From NCBI GenBank assembly GCA_964586155.1, contig CAZPHC010000010.1:62001-126000 (forward strand): a stretch of 64,000 nucleotides of DNA. The letters run 5' to 3'. The notes beneath the pieces are model-generated. The model was not told the DNA's origin. It did no database searches and saw only the letters and a list, made by a program, of their open reading frames with translations. This stretch comes from SXNM01 sp964586155 (GTDB taxonomy: Bacteria > Myxococcota_A > UBA9042). Of this stretch, positions 55,654-64,000 are shown piece by piece (position 1 is the first letter of the stretch; every line of letters begins with the position of its first letter). The position numbers were made by a program, and so were the translations under genes.

Positions 55654-56024
55654 CGCTTCTTGGGGCGCTGCATCCACGGGTTCGAGTCCGGGTAGCCGCC
55701 ACCCTCGTCGCCGCCACGGGCGAAGACGGTGATCTCGTGGGCGCGGGGCTTGTCCGCCTTGCCCGCCGAACGGACGAGCAGCATCGAGAACTCGGCCTCC
55801 TGGCACTTCGGTCCGACCGCGACCGCGATGGTCGTCGGCGGCGGCTCCTCGAGCACCTCGACCGTCATGCCCTTGGTCTTGCCGTAGATCGACGCGTAGA
55901 AGGCCTTCAGGTCGTCCAGGCGCGCTTCGATCGCGTAGGTCGCCACGGCGTCGTCGGCACGGATCTCCTCGGCCCCGGGCGGCAGCGCGGCGCCGAATCG
56001 GGCGATGTCTGGGGATTTCGCCAT
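55650..56024 (-). CDS. Small conserved-looking protein, unknown
   Basis: This 124-residue protein starts at ATG 56024, 5-9 nt after AGGAG. No signal peptide. The core (ATYAIEARLDDLKAFYASIYG, PPPTTIAVAVGPKCQEAEFS, LLVRSAGKADKPRAHEITVF) reads as a small alpha/beta fold with the last strand near 100. The tail is Gly/Pro-rich with a basic end. No family is recognised. It shares CTAG with the LysR gene; the thymidine kinase gene lies upstream on the same strand. Confidence 0.75.
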   Translation of the reverse strand: MAKSPDIARFGAALPPGAEEIRADDAVATYAIEARLDDLKAFYASIYGKTKGMTVEVLEEPPPTTIAVAVGPKCQEAEFSMLLVRSAGKADKPRAHEITVFARGGDEGGGYPDSNPWMQRPKKR

Positions 56025-56092
56025 CGCGTCACTCCTGGGTTCGGGCGCGCCTCGGCCGCGGTCGCCGGGGGGCCGGCGCGCGGACGGCGCAG

Positions 56093-56731
56093 CTACGCGG
56101 TCGCCGGATCGTCGTCGCGGCTGGGCACACGCAGGGCGTCGGCGCGGGCGCGCGACAGCTCGAGCTGGCGGGCCTCCTCGGGCTCGAAGTGGCGCCGGCA
56201 GCGGGCCTCGTAGCGATCGGAGCTGCCGACCTCGACCGTCGCGTCGCCACCGGAGATCTTCTGCGAGAAGCTCGCCGCCGCGCCGCAGATCATGCACACG
56301 GCCTGGCTCTTGGTCACCGACTCGGCGACGGCGAGCAGCTCGGGCATCGGGTGGAACGGCCGACCGCGCCAATCGAGGTCGAGGCCGGCGATCACCACGC
56401 GGATGCCGCGGTTGGCGAGCGTCTCGGCCACCTCGACCAACGCCTCGTCGAAGAACTGGGCCTCGTCGATGCCGACGACCTCGGTCCGATGCAGCGTCGA
56501 CTGCAAGATCTGCTCGGCCGTGGCCACCGGCGTCGCCGCCAGGCGGCTGTCCGAATGGCTGACGACCTCGGCGTCGGCGTAGCGGTTGTCGATGGTCGGC
56601 TTGAACACCTGCACCCGCTGTCGGGCGATGATCGCGCGCCGCAGCCGACGGATCAGCTCCTCGGATTTGCCCGAGAACATCGGGCCGCAGATCACCTCGA
56701 TCCGACCGCCTACGTTGCCGCCCCAGACCAC
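56093..56731 (-). CDS. tdk: Thymidine kinase
   Basis: This 212-residue enzyme makes dTMP from thymidine with ATP. The start at GTG 56731 has GGAGG 5 nt upstream. Walker A is GPMFSGKSEELIRRLRRA; VVGIDEAQFF carries the Walker B-like Asp and catalytic Glu. The lasso zinc ligands are visible as CMICGAAASFSQ and RYEARCRRHFEP. Length and order are normal for bacterial type II enzymes. Confidence 0.96.
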   Translation of the reverse strand: MVWGGNVGGRIEVICGPMFSGKSEELIRRLRRAIIARQRVQVFKPTIDNRYADAEVVSHSDSRLAATPVATAEQILQSTLHRTEVVGIDEAQFFDEALVEVAETLANRGIRVVIAGLDLDWRGRPFHPMPELLAVAESVTKSQAVCMICGAAASFSQKISGGDATVEVGSSDRYEARCRRHFEPEEARQLELSRARADALRVPSRDDDPATA

Positions 56732-56819
56732 GACCGCCTCCGCACACGCCCCTGCCAGCGCGTCGCGGACGCTAGCACGGGTGCCGCCGACCGGGAACCG
56801 CCGACGCACATCGGCAGGG

Positions 56820-58691
56820 TCAAGGCGCCGGCGCCGGCAGCCCCAGGGCGCGCGCCATCCCCAACGCGCGCGCGTAGTTCGGGTCGTCGCGCGGCAACAT
56901 CCCGAGCGCGGCGGCCACGTCGAGGGCCGCGCGGCCGCGATCACCCGAGCGCGCCAGGAACACCGCGCGGTTGAGCCGGCAGGCCCCGTCGCCGCCGGCC
57001 GCGATCGCCGCGTCGAGGTCGCTGGCCGCGCCGACGCCGTCGCCGAGCTCCGCCCGCAGTGCGCCACGGTTGCAGCGCGAGGCGGCGTCTGTGGGATCGG
57101 CGGCGACGGCGCGATCGAGCTCGCCCAGCGCGCGCCGCGACGCCACGGCGGCGGCGGCGGGATCTCCGCGTCGGGCGGCGTCCCGGGCGTCGGCACGCGA
57201 GAGCTCGGCGCGCAGCATCCAGGCGTTGCCCAGGCCCGGCGCCAGCCGGAGCGCGGCGTCGAGGTCGGCCGCAGCCTCGGCATGCGCGCCGCGCTGCAGC
57301 CGCATCGACGCGCGGTTGGCCAGGGCGTGCGGCGACGCGGGCTCGGCCTCGATCGCGGCGGTCCACAACGCCTCCTCGCCGGCGATCCACACGTCCTGCC
57401 ACAGCAGCAGCCGCACCAACAGCGGCGGCAACAACAGCGACGCGAGGACCGCCGCCGGCAGCGTCCAGCGGCCCGGACGCCAGCGGCCCGGTCGCCCGCC
57501 ACCGTCGTCCAGCGGCGTGACGCCCTCGCCCAGCCCCGTCGCCAGCACCGACGCGCCCAGGACCGCCAGCGGCACGTGCGCCAGGATCAGGTAGCGCTCG
57601 GCGATCGCCTGCACGCCGCTCTGGAGCAGGCCGAGCACCGGCGCCAACCACGCCACCGCGCCGATCGCGGCGCCGAGCAGCCCCGGCCAACGCGCCCGCG
57701 CACGCCAGAGCGCGATGGCGGCCACCAGCGTCGCAGCGGCGGCGACGAGCGAGAGCGGCGCCAGCGCCTGGCCTGGCACGATGGGGTGCAGCGGCGACAG
57801 CGTCGCCGGCCAGAGCGTCAGGCCCAGGTAGCGCGGCAGCGCGGCCAGCGCGCCGATCAACCGCTCGATCGGCGACAGCCCGCCGACGCCCTCGACGCCG
57901 GCGGTGGCGCCGGCAGCGTGCTGCGCCCACGCCGCGATCGCCGCGATCGGCAGCGACAGCGCCAGCCAGGCTGCCGACCGTCGGATCGCGCCGAGCAGGC
58001 CGTCCGGGCGCGACAAGGCCGCAAACACCGCGATCTCGAGGCCCAGCAGCGCGCCCGGCAAAGCGATGACCCAGGCCTTGGCCAACGCCGACGCCGCGAA
58101 CGCGAGCACGGCGAGGGCCCCGTCGTGGCCGGCCCCGTCGCGCCGGGACTCGTCCCAACGCGCGCGCGCCCCGAGCCAGAGCCAGAGCCCGAGCAGCAGC
58201 AGCAACGTCGACAGCACGTCGCGGCGCTCCGTCAGCCACGCCACCGACTCGACCCGCGTCGGGTGGATCGCCCAGGCCAGCGCGCCCCAGCCCGCCGCCG
58301 CGACGCGTGCCCAGCCCGGCAGCGCCGCCGTCGCAGCTGCCAGCCGCAACGCACGCAGCAGCAGCGCGAAGAGCAGCACCGTCGAGGTCGCGTGCAGCAG
58401 CACGTTGCCGAGCAGATGCTTGCCGATCGCGCGGTGCAGCCGGTCTGGCCCGAGCAGGTCGTCGGCGATCCCGGCGAGCAGCGGCCCGTCGAGCCGCAGC
58501 GAGAGCCAGGTCAGCGGCTGCCAATGGCCCAGGTGCGGGGCGAGCGCCTGCGGCCAGAACGCCGACCACGGGCCCTCGAGCCAGGGCACCTGGGCGAGCG
58601 TGCCGCGGTCGTCCCAGAACGGCCCGGCGCCGAGGACCGGCGCCCAGAGCGCCGCCGTGGCGAACCAGAGCACCACAGCCACGACGAGCAC
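56820..58691 (-). CDS. TMTC/GT-C-like membrane glycosyltransferase with TPR tail
   Basis: This encodes about 623 residues, taken from GTG 58691, just inside the first membrane helix; the exact start is uncertain. About eleven membrane helices follow. An acidic motif in the first loop (GPFWDDRGTL) and HPTRVESVAWLTERRDVLST match TMTC-type protein O-mannosyltransferases. The final 170 residues are TPR repeats (ALANRASMRLQRGAHAEAAA, GNAWMLRAELSRADARD). Bacterial homologues are mostly uncharacterised; a role in glycosylating exported proteins is inferred from homology. Confidence 0.82.
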   Translation of the reverse strand: MLVVAVVLWFATAALWAPVLGAGPFWDDRGTLAQVPWLEGPWSAFWPQALAPHLGHWQPLTWLSLRLDGPLLAGIADDLLGPDRLHRAIGKHLLGNVLLHATSTVLLFALLLRALRLAAATAALPGWARVAAAGWGALAWAIHPTRVESVAWLTERRDVLSTLLLLLGLWLWLGARARWDESRRDGAGHDGALAVLAFAASALAKAWVIALPGALLGLEIAVFAALSRPDGLLGAIRRSAAWLALSLPIAAIAAWAQHAAGATAGVEGVGGLSPIERLIGALAALPRYLGLTLWPATLSPLHPIVPGQALAPLSLVAAAATLVAAIALWRARARWPGLLGAAIGAVAWLAPVLGLLQSGVQAIAERYLILAHVPLAVLGASVLATGLGEGVTPLDDGGGRPGRWRPGRWTLPAAVLASLLLPPLLVRLLLWQDVWIAGEEALWTAAIEAEPASPHALANRASMRLQRGAHAEAAADLDAALRLAPGLGNAWMLRAELSRADARDAARRGDPAAAAVASRRALGELDRAVAADPTDAASRCNRGALRAELGDGVGAASDLDAAIAAGGDGACRLNRAVFLARSGDRGRAALDVAAALGMLPRDDPNYARALGMARALGLPAPAP

Positions 58692-58714
58692 GGCCGGCCG
58701 CGACGCCGGGGCAG

Positions 58715-59193
58715 CTACTTGCAGCCGTCGTCGATGCTCAGCAGGTCCGAGGCTTGCAGGTTCACGCACTTCGACTCGCAGAGGATGACCTTGGCCGGCC
58801 AGGTCGGGTCCTCGAAGGTCCACCCTAGGGGCTGGTTGGCGCAGCCGGCCGCGTCGTTGACGTGGACCAGCTGCGTCGTGGTCTGCGGCGGACCAGCCTC
58901 GACGGTCGTCAGCACGATCGCCGACGGCACGAACGTCGCCCCCACCGGCACTTTGATCTCATCGTCGCAGACGGTAAAGGTCGTCTTGACGACATTCTTG
59001 GCCAGCGACGAGGAGATCGGCGCCCAATCCGCCGAGCAGACGGGGTAGTTGCCGCCGCCGGCGTTGGCCGCGAGCGTCAGGTAGGTGGCGCCGTAGCCCG
59101 CGGCGATGGTCGCGTCGCTCGACGGACCGGCGGCGACGCCACCGCAGCCAATGGCCGTCGCGCGAAGGCGGCCCCGGCGCGTGGCGACAGGGC
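58715..59193 (-). pseudogene. C-terminal remnant of a VWA-type surface lipoprotein
   Basis: The frame ends cleanly at TAG 58715. It contains GNYPVCSADWAPISSSLAKN and CESKCVNLQASDLLSIDDGC, the cysteine-rich C-terminal part of myxobacterial VWA lipoproteins. The VWA domain itself is missing. I find no ATG, GTG or TTG in a useful position before this part; the first GTG is well inside it. The frame is open further upstream but reads as the antisense or shadow of the gene at 59194. A short lipoprotein-like piece (ATAIGCGG) precedes it. Best read as a decayed gene after a large deletion. Confidence 0.65.
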
Positions 59194-61335
59194 TCAGGGC
59201 GTGCCGCAGTAGAGGAACGATCCCGAACCCTTGCAGGTCTGGCTCGGGCCGCAATCCTTCTCCAGCGCCCACTCGTCCCAGACCAGGCTGGCGCTGCTGT
59301 AGCTGCAGCCGCTCGACTTGCCGTCGCAGCCGGCCCAGCCCTTGCGCACCAAGATCTGGGTGCCGTCGCATTTGCGCTCGGTCTCCCACGGCGAGCTCGA
59401 GGTCTTGCACTTGCCGCCGGCGGCCGCGTAGTCGCCGTCCTCGGTGCAGCAGCCCGACGAGGGCGAGCAGACGCCGACGCTGGTGCAATAGACGTAGCCG
59501 AAGCTGTCGTCGCAGGCCTCGTTCTTGGCGCATTGCTCGAGCTGCTTCCACTCGCCCGGCACGTAGTCGGCGCTGCTGTAGCTGCACGAACCCGAGCTCC
59601 CCGAGCAGCCGTAGCTCGAGCTGCGCTGCAAGATCCAGCCGCCCTTGGCCGTGCTCTCGCACTTCTTCTCGGTCTTGGCTGCGCTCGACGAGGTGCTGCA
59701 GACCGAGCCCTGCGGCTGGTAGAAGCCGTCGGCAGTGCAGCAGCCCGAGGTCGGCGAGCATTGCGTCTTGGTCGTGCAGCCGCCGGTGCCGTTCCAGCCG
59801 ATCTCGCAGGACTCCTTGGCGCCGCAGGTCTTGACGTCCTGCCAGTCGCTCCAGACCCAATAGCTCGAGCTGAACTCGAAGCAGGTGGTCGAGCTGCCCG
59901 AACACCCGGGCTTGGCGCTGCGGCTCTGGATCTTGTTGCCGGGCGGCGCGCCGACGCATTTGCTCTCGGTGTCGACGACCTTGTCGGCGCAGGCGGTGCC
60001 CTTGGCGGCGTAGTTGCCGTCGGCGTCGCAGCAGGTCGTGCCGGGCTTGCACTTGGGCGCGCCGGTGCAGACGCCGGGCTTGGTCGGATCGCTGACCTTG
60101 CAGACCTCGGCGAAGCTGCAGGTCTGGATCGGCGCCCACGGGCCCCAATAGGGCGTCTTGGTGGTCTCGGGGCAGGCCGTGGCGACGCCGTCGCAGGTCG
60201 AGATCGCCTTGCGCGCCAGGATCTTGCCGCCGGGGTCGCCGCTGCTGCACTGGTACTCGGTGGCCAGCACGGTGTTGCCGCAGGGCACGCCGGCCGCCTC
60301 CGGGGCGTGCACGCAGGCGCCCTTGGTGCAGCTGTCCTTGGTGCAGAGGTTGCCGTCGTTGCAGTCGCTGGCGCCGACGCACTCGGGCGGCACGCCGCAG
60401 CTGGGCTGCTGGCCGGCAGGCGCGGGCACGCAGGCTTCGCTGCCGCTGCAGGTCTGCACCGTCTGCCATGGCCCCCAGACGCCGGTGGCGGGGCTGTTGC
60501 TGCAGCCCTCGGCGCTCTGGCCGTCACAACCCGGTAGCTGCTCGCGCCGGCGGATCTGCTTGCCGTCGCAGGCGAATTCCGCGGCGATCGCGACCTGGCT
60601 GCAGACGGTGCCGGCCGGCTGGATCGCGCCGGTGCCGACGTTGCAGCAGATGCCGCCCTTGCAGCAGCCGGCCTTGGCCGCGCTCTTGCACGCGCCGCTG
60701 CCGACGTCGCAGATCGCGGCGACGCAGGGATCGGTGCTGACGCAGTCGCTGTCGGCCTTGCAGCAGCCGGGGGCCGGCGCGCCGATGCAGGCACCGCTGC
60801 CGTCGCATGCGTCGTTGATGGTGCAGGACGAGCCGTCGTCGCAGGCCTTGCCCGCGGCGCTGGGCTGCAGGCCGAGCGGGCTCTTGGTCGGATCGCAGAG
60901 GCGGCAGGCGTCGGTCGGGTGCGGCCCGGCGGCGTAGCAGGCGCCGTCGGCGTAGCAGCTGCCGGGCGCGATGTTGTGGGTGCAGGTGCCGGCCTTGCAG
61001 ACGTCGACGGTGCAGGGGATGCCGTCGTCGCAGCTGGTCGCGCAGTCGCCGGTGCCCGCGTCGCCGGGCTCGACGTTCGTGTCGGCGCCGCCGCTGTCGG
61101 CGATGGCCGTGTCGCCCGGATGGCCGGCGTCGCCCGGAAGGCCGGCGTCGCCCGGGTTGCTGGCGTCCGACGCGCTGCTGCCATCCGCCGGGTTGCCGAC
61201 GTCAAAGAGCGAGCCGTTGCCGCCGGTGTCCTGGACCAGCACGGCGTCGCCGCGGGCGTCGACCGCGCCCTCGCCGCACGCCGCCACGGCGATGGCCGCC
61301 ACCAGCGCGACCACAGCCTGGCGGACATGCGCCAT
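59194..61335 (-). CDS. Large cysteine-rich repeat lipoprotein
   Basis: This 713-residue protein is read from ATG 61335, giving a classical lipoprotein signal (VAAIAVAACGEG); ATG 61380, with GAGG upstream, is an alternative. A Gly/Asp/Ala linker leads into C-D-D-G and CTxDxC motifs. From about residue 230 to the end, about five units of 80-100 residues recur: CC..DG.Y...G..C, then TE.KC..., ..R....GC.GSS..CS.SS, a W..W segment and C....C. The unit is not one I know by name. Dense disulfides imply an extracellular, stable, rod-like protein. Confidence 0.85.
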   Translation of the reverse strand: MAHVRQAVVALVAAIAVAACGEGAVDARGDAVLVQDTGGNGSLFDVGNPADGSSASDASNPGDAGLPGDAGHPGDTAIADSGGADTNVEPGDAGTGDCATSCDDGIPCTVDVCKAGTCTHNIAPGSCYADGACYAAGPHPTDACRLCDPTKSPLGLQPSAAGKACDDGSSCTINDACDGSGACIGAPAPGCCKADSDCVSTDPCVAAICDVGSGACKSAAKAGCCKGGICCNVGTGAIQPAGTVCSQVAIAAEFACDGKQIRRREQLPGCDGQSAEGCSNSPATGVWGPWQTVQTCSGSEACVPAPAGQQPSCGVPPECVGASDCNDGNLCTKDSCTKGACVHAPEAAGVPCGNTVLATEYQCSSGDPGGKILARKAISTCDGVATACPETTKTPYWGPWAPIQTCSFAEVCKVSDPTKPGVCTGAPKCKPGTTCCDADGNYAAKGTACADKVVDTESKCVGAPPGNKIQSRSAKPGCSGSSTTCFEFSSSYWVWSDWQDVKTCGAKESCEIGWNGTGGCTTKTQCSPTSGCCTADGFYQPQGSVCSTSSSAAKTEKKCESTAKGGWILQRSSSYGCSGSSGSCSYSSADYVPGEWKQLEQCAKNEACDDSFGYVYCTSVGVCSPSSGCCTEDGDYAAAGGKCKTSSSPWETERKCDGTQILVRKGWAGCDGKSSGCSYSSASLVWDEWALEKDCGPSQTCKGSGSFLYCGTP

Positions 61336-61526
61336 CGATCCCGACCCACCCGGCTGCCGCAGCAACGCTTGGACTGACATGACGACCTCGACCCCTGGCC
61401 CCCCGGGCGCGCCGCCACGATGGCCCACGCGCTCTGGACTGGGTCGCAAGTGTCAGATCTGCCGACCGCCGTGGCAAGCGCGGCGGGGCTACCGCTTCGC
61501 GGACGGCTCGGCTAGCTTCCGCGGCC

Positions 61527-63422
61527 ATGGCCAGCCCCGCTCCCACTCCAGCCCCCGCCCGCCTCTCGGACCTGCCACCGACGCGGACGATGCTGAAGCT
61601 CTTCTTCGACAGCTTCGCCCGCCGTTACCTCGGCGTGTACGTGCTCGGCATCGGCTTCTTGCTGGCGACCAACTGGCTGACGGTGGCCATCCCGGGCCTG
61701 GTCCGCGACACCTTCAACGCGCTCGAGGCCCGCGCCGCCGACAAGATCGACCGCCTGGCGCTGCTGATCGTGCTCTGTTCGGTGCTGGTCATCGTCGTGC
61801 GCACGCTGTCGCGGGTGCTGTTCTTCAACCCGGGCCGCACGATCGAGTTCCGCGTCCGCAACCAGATGCTCGAACGGCTGCTGTCGATGGGCGGGGCCTG
61901 GTTCCGCCGCGTCGCCCACGGCGACCTCGTCAGCCGCGCGACCAACGACGCCACCTTCGTCCGTGCGCTGGTCGGCTTCTCGGTGCTGCAGCTGCTCAAC
62001 CTCGTCATCGCCGCCTCGATGGCGCTGTGGCAGATGCTCGCCACCGACGTGACGCTGACGCTGCTGTGCATGGTGCCGATGACGCTCTCGCTGCTGGTGC
62101 TGCGCCGGGGCACGGGTCGGCTGTTCCAGGCGATGCGCGACGGCCAGGTCGAGCTCGGCCAGCTCTCGGACCATATCCTCGAGACGTACAAAGGCATGTC
62201 GGCGATCGCGCTGGCCCACGCCGAGCCCGCGTTCCTCGATCGATTTGACCGGCACAACCAGCGCTACACCGCGATCAACGTCAGCGTCACCGCCCTGCGC
62301 TGCTTCGTGCTGCCGCTGGCGAGCCAGACCGGCGGGCTCGCAGTCTTCGTGCTGCTCTTCTACGGCGGCGCGCGCGTCGCCGCTGGTGAGCTGACGGTCG
62401 GCGATCTCGCGGCGTATAGCGCCTACATCGGCGTGCTGGTCTCGTCGCTGGTGATGGCCGGCTGGTTGATCGCCAGCCTGCAACGCGGCGTCGTCGCGCT
62501 CGAGCGCGTGTGGGAGGTCCTGGGCCTGGAGCCCGAGCGCGTCGGCAGCGGCGCGACGCTGCCGGCGCGGCCCGAGGGGCTGACGGTGCGCGCCACGGGC
62601 CTGAGCTACCGCTACCCCGACGCGGGTCCTGACGACGCCCCGGCCCTGGCCGACATCGACTTCGACCTGCGCCCCGGCGGCATGCTCGGCATCTACGGCG
62701 CGGTCGGCTCGGGCAAGTCGACCTTGGTCGCCCTGTTGGCGGGCGAGCTGAACGCGCCGGCGGGGGCGCTGCACTTCGACGGCGTCGACGCGACGACGCT
62801 GCAGCCCGCGGCGCGGTCCGCTGCGGTGGCCGTGGTGCCGCAGACGAGCTTCCTGTTTTCACGCGCGCTGCGCGAGAACGTCGGGTTCGTCGACCCGCCG
62901 GCCGAGGTCGACCAGGGCCGTGTCGTCGCGGCCGTGGCGGCGGCGCAGCTGGCGTCGGACGTCGAGCGCATGCCGCAAGGCCTGGACACGATCGTCGGCG
63001 AGCGTGGCCAGAACCTCTCGGGCGGCCAACGGCAGCGGGCGCAGCTGGCTCGGGCGCTGTACCGGCCGGCGCGGCTGCTGGTGCTCGACGACGTGCTGTC
63101 GGCGGTCGACCACGACACCGAAGACGCGCTGCTGCGCGCGATCGCCGAGCAGTTGGGCAGCCGCGCCGAGCGTCCGAGCACGGTGCTGGTCAGCAGCCGG
63201 CTCTCGGCGCTGCGCCAGGCCGACGAGATCGTCGTGCTGCAGGGCGGCCGCATCGTCGAGCGTGGCACGCACCAGGCGCTGCTGGAGGCCAACGGCGTCT
63301 ACGCCGCGGCGTTCCGCGCCCAGGACGAACACGGCCAGGTGCCGCAGGAGCAGCAGGTGCAGCAGCCGGGCAACGCCGCGGACGGCGGCCCTGCGGCGTC
63401 GCAGGTCGGCCCGACGCGCTAG
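61527..63422 (+). CDS. ABC exporter half-transporter with degenerate catalytic site
   Basis: This 631-residue protein has six membrane helices (residues 25-310), then an ATPase domain: Walker A GAVGSGKST (about 390), signature LSGGQRQR, Walker B LLVLDDVLSAVD. The catalytic Glu is Asp522, and the switch-loop His is Ser557 (VSSRLSAL). This is the pattern of the degenerate subunit of heterodimeric exporters such as MdlA/YheI, which work with a canonical partner. No partner gene is in the window. The Gln/Gly-rich C-terminal tail is extra. The substrate is unknown. It shares CTAG with the convergent gene. Confidence 0.9.
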   Translation: MASPAPTPAPARLSDLPPTRTMLKLFFDSFARRYLGVYVLGIGFLLATNWLTVAIPGLVRDTFNALEARAADKIDRLALLIVLCSVLVIVVRTLSRVLFFNPGRTIEFRVRNQMLERLLSMGGAWFRRVAHGDLVSRATNDATFVRALVGFSVLQLLNLVIAASMALWQMLATDVTLTLLCMVPMTLSLLVLRRGTGRLFQAMRDGQVELGQLSDHILETYKGMSAIALAHAEPAFLDRFDRHNQRYTAINVSVTALRCFVLPLASQTGGLAVFVLLFYGGARVAAGELTVGDLAAYSAYIGVLVSSLVMAGWLIASLQRGVVALERVWEVLGLEPERVGSGATLPARPEGLTVRATGLSYRYPDAGPDDAPALADIDFDLRPGGMLGIYGAVGSGKSTLVALLAGELNAPAGALHFDGVDATTLQPAARSAAVAVVPQTSFLFSRALRENVGFVDPPAEVDQGRVVAAVAAAQLASDVERMPQGLDTIVGERGQNLSGGQRQRAQLARALYRPARLLVLDDVLSAVDHDTEDALLRAIAEQLGSRAERPSTVLVSSRLSALRQADEIVVLQGGRIVERGTHQALLEANGVYAAAFRAQDEHGQVPQEQQVQQPGNAADGGPAASQVGPTR

Positions 63423-64000
63423 CGGTTGCGGCGGCGGATGTGCACGTCGTAGGTGACGCGACCGCCCTTGCGCTCGCTGGCCACCAGCGTCAGCAGCCCC
63501 AGGTGCAGCTGCGCGTGCTTGCCGCCGTCGACGCGGATCGTGATGCGCTCGTCGTCGACGATGGCCACGACCTCGCAGGTGCCCAGGCGCGGATGCTGCA
63601 GCCAGTCGCCGACGCGCAGGCGCGGCATCTCGGTCGGCTCGAGCAGGCGCGACGGCATCGCCTCCATCGCGGCGCGGCCCGAGCGCACCGATTCGGCGAC
63701 CTCGTCCTGGTTGTTGACCGAGACGTCGAGCCAGCGGGCGAAGCCGACGTCGCTGTCGTGGTAGCGGCGCAGCGTGATGTCGTCGAAGGTCTGGCACTGC
63801 AGCTCGACGCTGACGGCGATCGCCTCGACCAGCTGGCCACCGACGACGGTGCCGTCCTCGCCGTAGAGCAGAACGCGGATGCTCACATCCTGCTGGGCCT
63901 TCTGCTCGGACACGACCGCGTGCATCGACACGGCGACGAAGCGGCCGGCATGCGTCTGCGGTTCGCCCCAGCCGGTCTCGGACGACGGCGGGCGGACGAT
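63419..64000 (-). CDS. Unknown protein, N-terminus beyond window
   Basis: The frame is open to the right edge, so at least 193 residues are coded and the start is outside. Strands dominate (SIRVLLYGEDGTVVGGQLVE, LRVGDWLQHPRLGTCEVVAI, DERITIRVDGGKHAQLHLGL). The second half looks like a small beta-barrel of the SH3 or CarD type. No signal peptide is visible in the part seen. Its TAG shares CTAG with the ABC transporter. Family not recognised. Confidence 0.7.
   Translation of the reverse strand: MVRPPSSETGWGEPQTHAGRFVAVSMHAVVSEQKAQQDVSIRVLLYGEDGTVVGGQLVEAIAVSVELQCQTFDDITLRRYHDSDVGFARWLDVSVNNQDEVAESVRSGRAAMEAMPSRLLEPTEMPRLRVGDWLQHPRLGTCEVVAIVDDERITIRVDGGKHAQLHLGLLTLVASERKGGRVTYDVHIRRRNR

Overview
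The window is very GC-rich chromosomal DNA packed with genes on both strands. It most likely comes from a member of the Myxococcota, probably an uncultured or deep-branching one. The evidence is lineage-typical: three Ser/Thr protein kinases with long accessory regions, a MYXO-CTERM-type C-terminus (42630-44090), a CGDG...CDDGN myxobacterial disulfide repeat (20264-22174), many lipoproteins with Asp/Ala/Gly-rich linkers after the lipid cysteine, and IPT/TIG and cysteine-rich surface proteins. I saw no rRNA, tRNA, CRISPR array, insertion sequence or prophage.

Layout. 1-10.2 kb: a truncated IPT/TIG lipoprotein, a broken diguanylate cyclase, two secreted proteins including a degenerate 5'-nucleotidase-like protein with a beta-rich tail, an Hsp20 chaperone, a phosphofructokinase and a divergent LysR gene coupled to a small membrane protein. 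10.3-23.3 kb, all on the minus strand: a kinase coupled to an unknown protein; a frameshifted cysteine-rich lipoprotein; a tightly overlapping four-gene operon (isochorismatase-like/APH-kinase/tyrosine-phosphatase fusion, TtcA, CotH-like lipoprotein, unknown protein); and a di-haem cytochrome coupled to a SUMF1-domain lipoprotein. 23.6-32.5 kb: adenylate cyclase, kinase, a WYL regulator with a perfect palindrome at its start, a cation diffusion facilitator, and a peroxide-defence cluster (OxyR, rubrerythrin, rubredoxin, rubredoxin reductase-like flavoprotein) with a good OxyR-type site.

32.5-51.3 kb is dominated by exported proteins: a lipase-like lipoprotein, an Asp/Ala-linker protein, a PHP-domain lipoprotein, a phospholipase C-like MYXO-CTERM protein and a beta-helix lipoprotein. 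A kinase-TPR-membrane-barrel gene series follows, and GST, MiaE and small proteins lie between. 51.4-64 kb: Old Yellow Enzyme, a DUF1244-glyoxalase fusion, rhodanese, nitroreductase with a divergent LysR regulator, thymidine kinase, a TMTC-like TPR membrane protein, a VWA-protein remnant, a large cysteine-rich repeat lipoprotein, an ABC half-transporter and a truncated unknown gene.

The most system-like unit is the four-gene operon at 14024-20113. The clearest regulatory signals are the OxyR-type site at 30380-30416 and the 9-bp-arm palindrome at 28218-28240. A structural oddity is three convergent gene pairs that end on one shared CTAG. Function calls rest on motifs read by eye; no database search was run.
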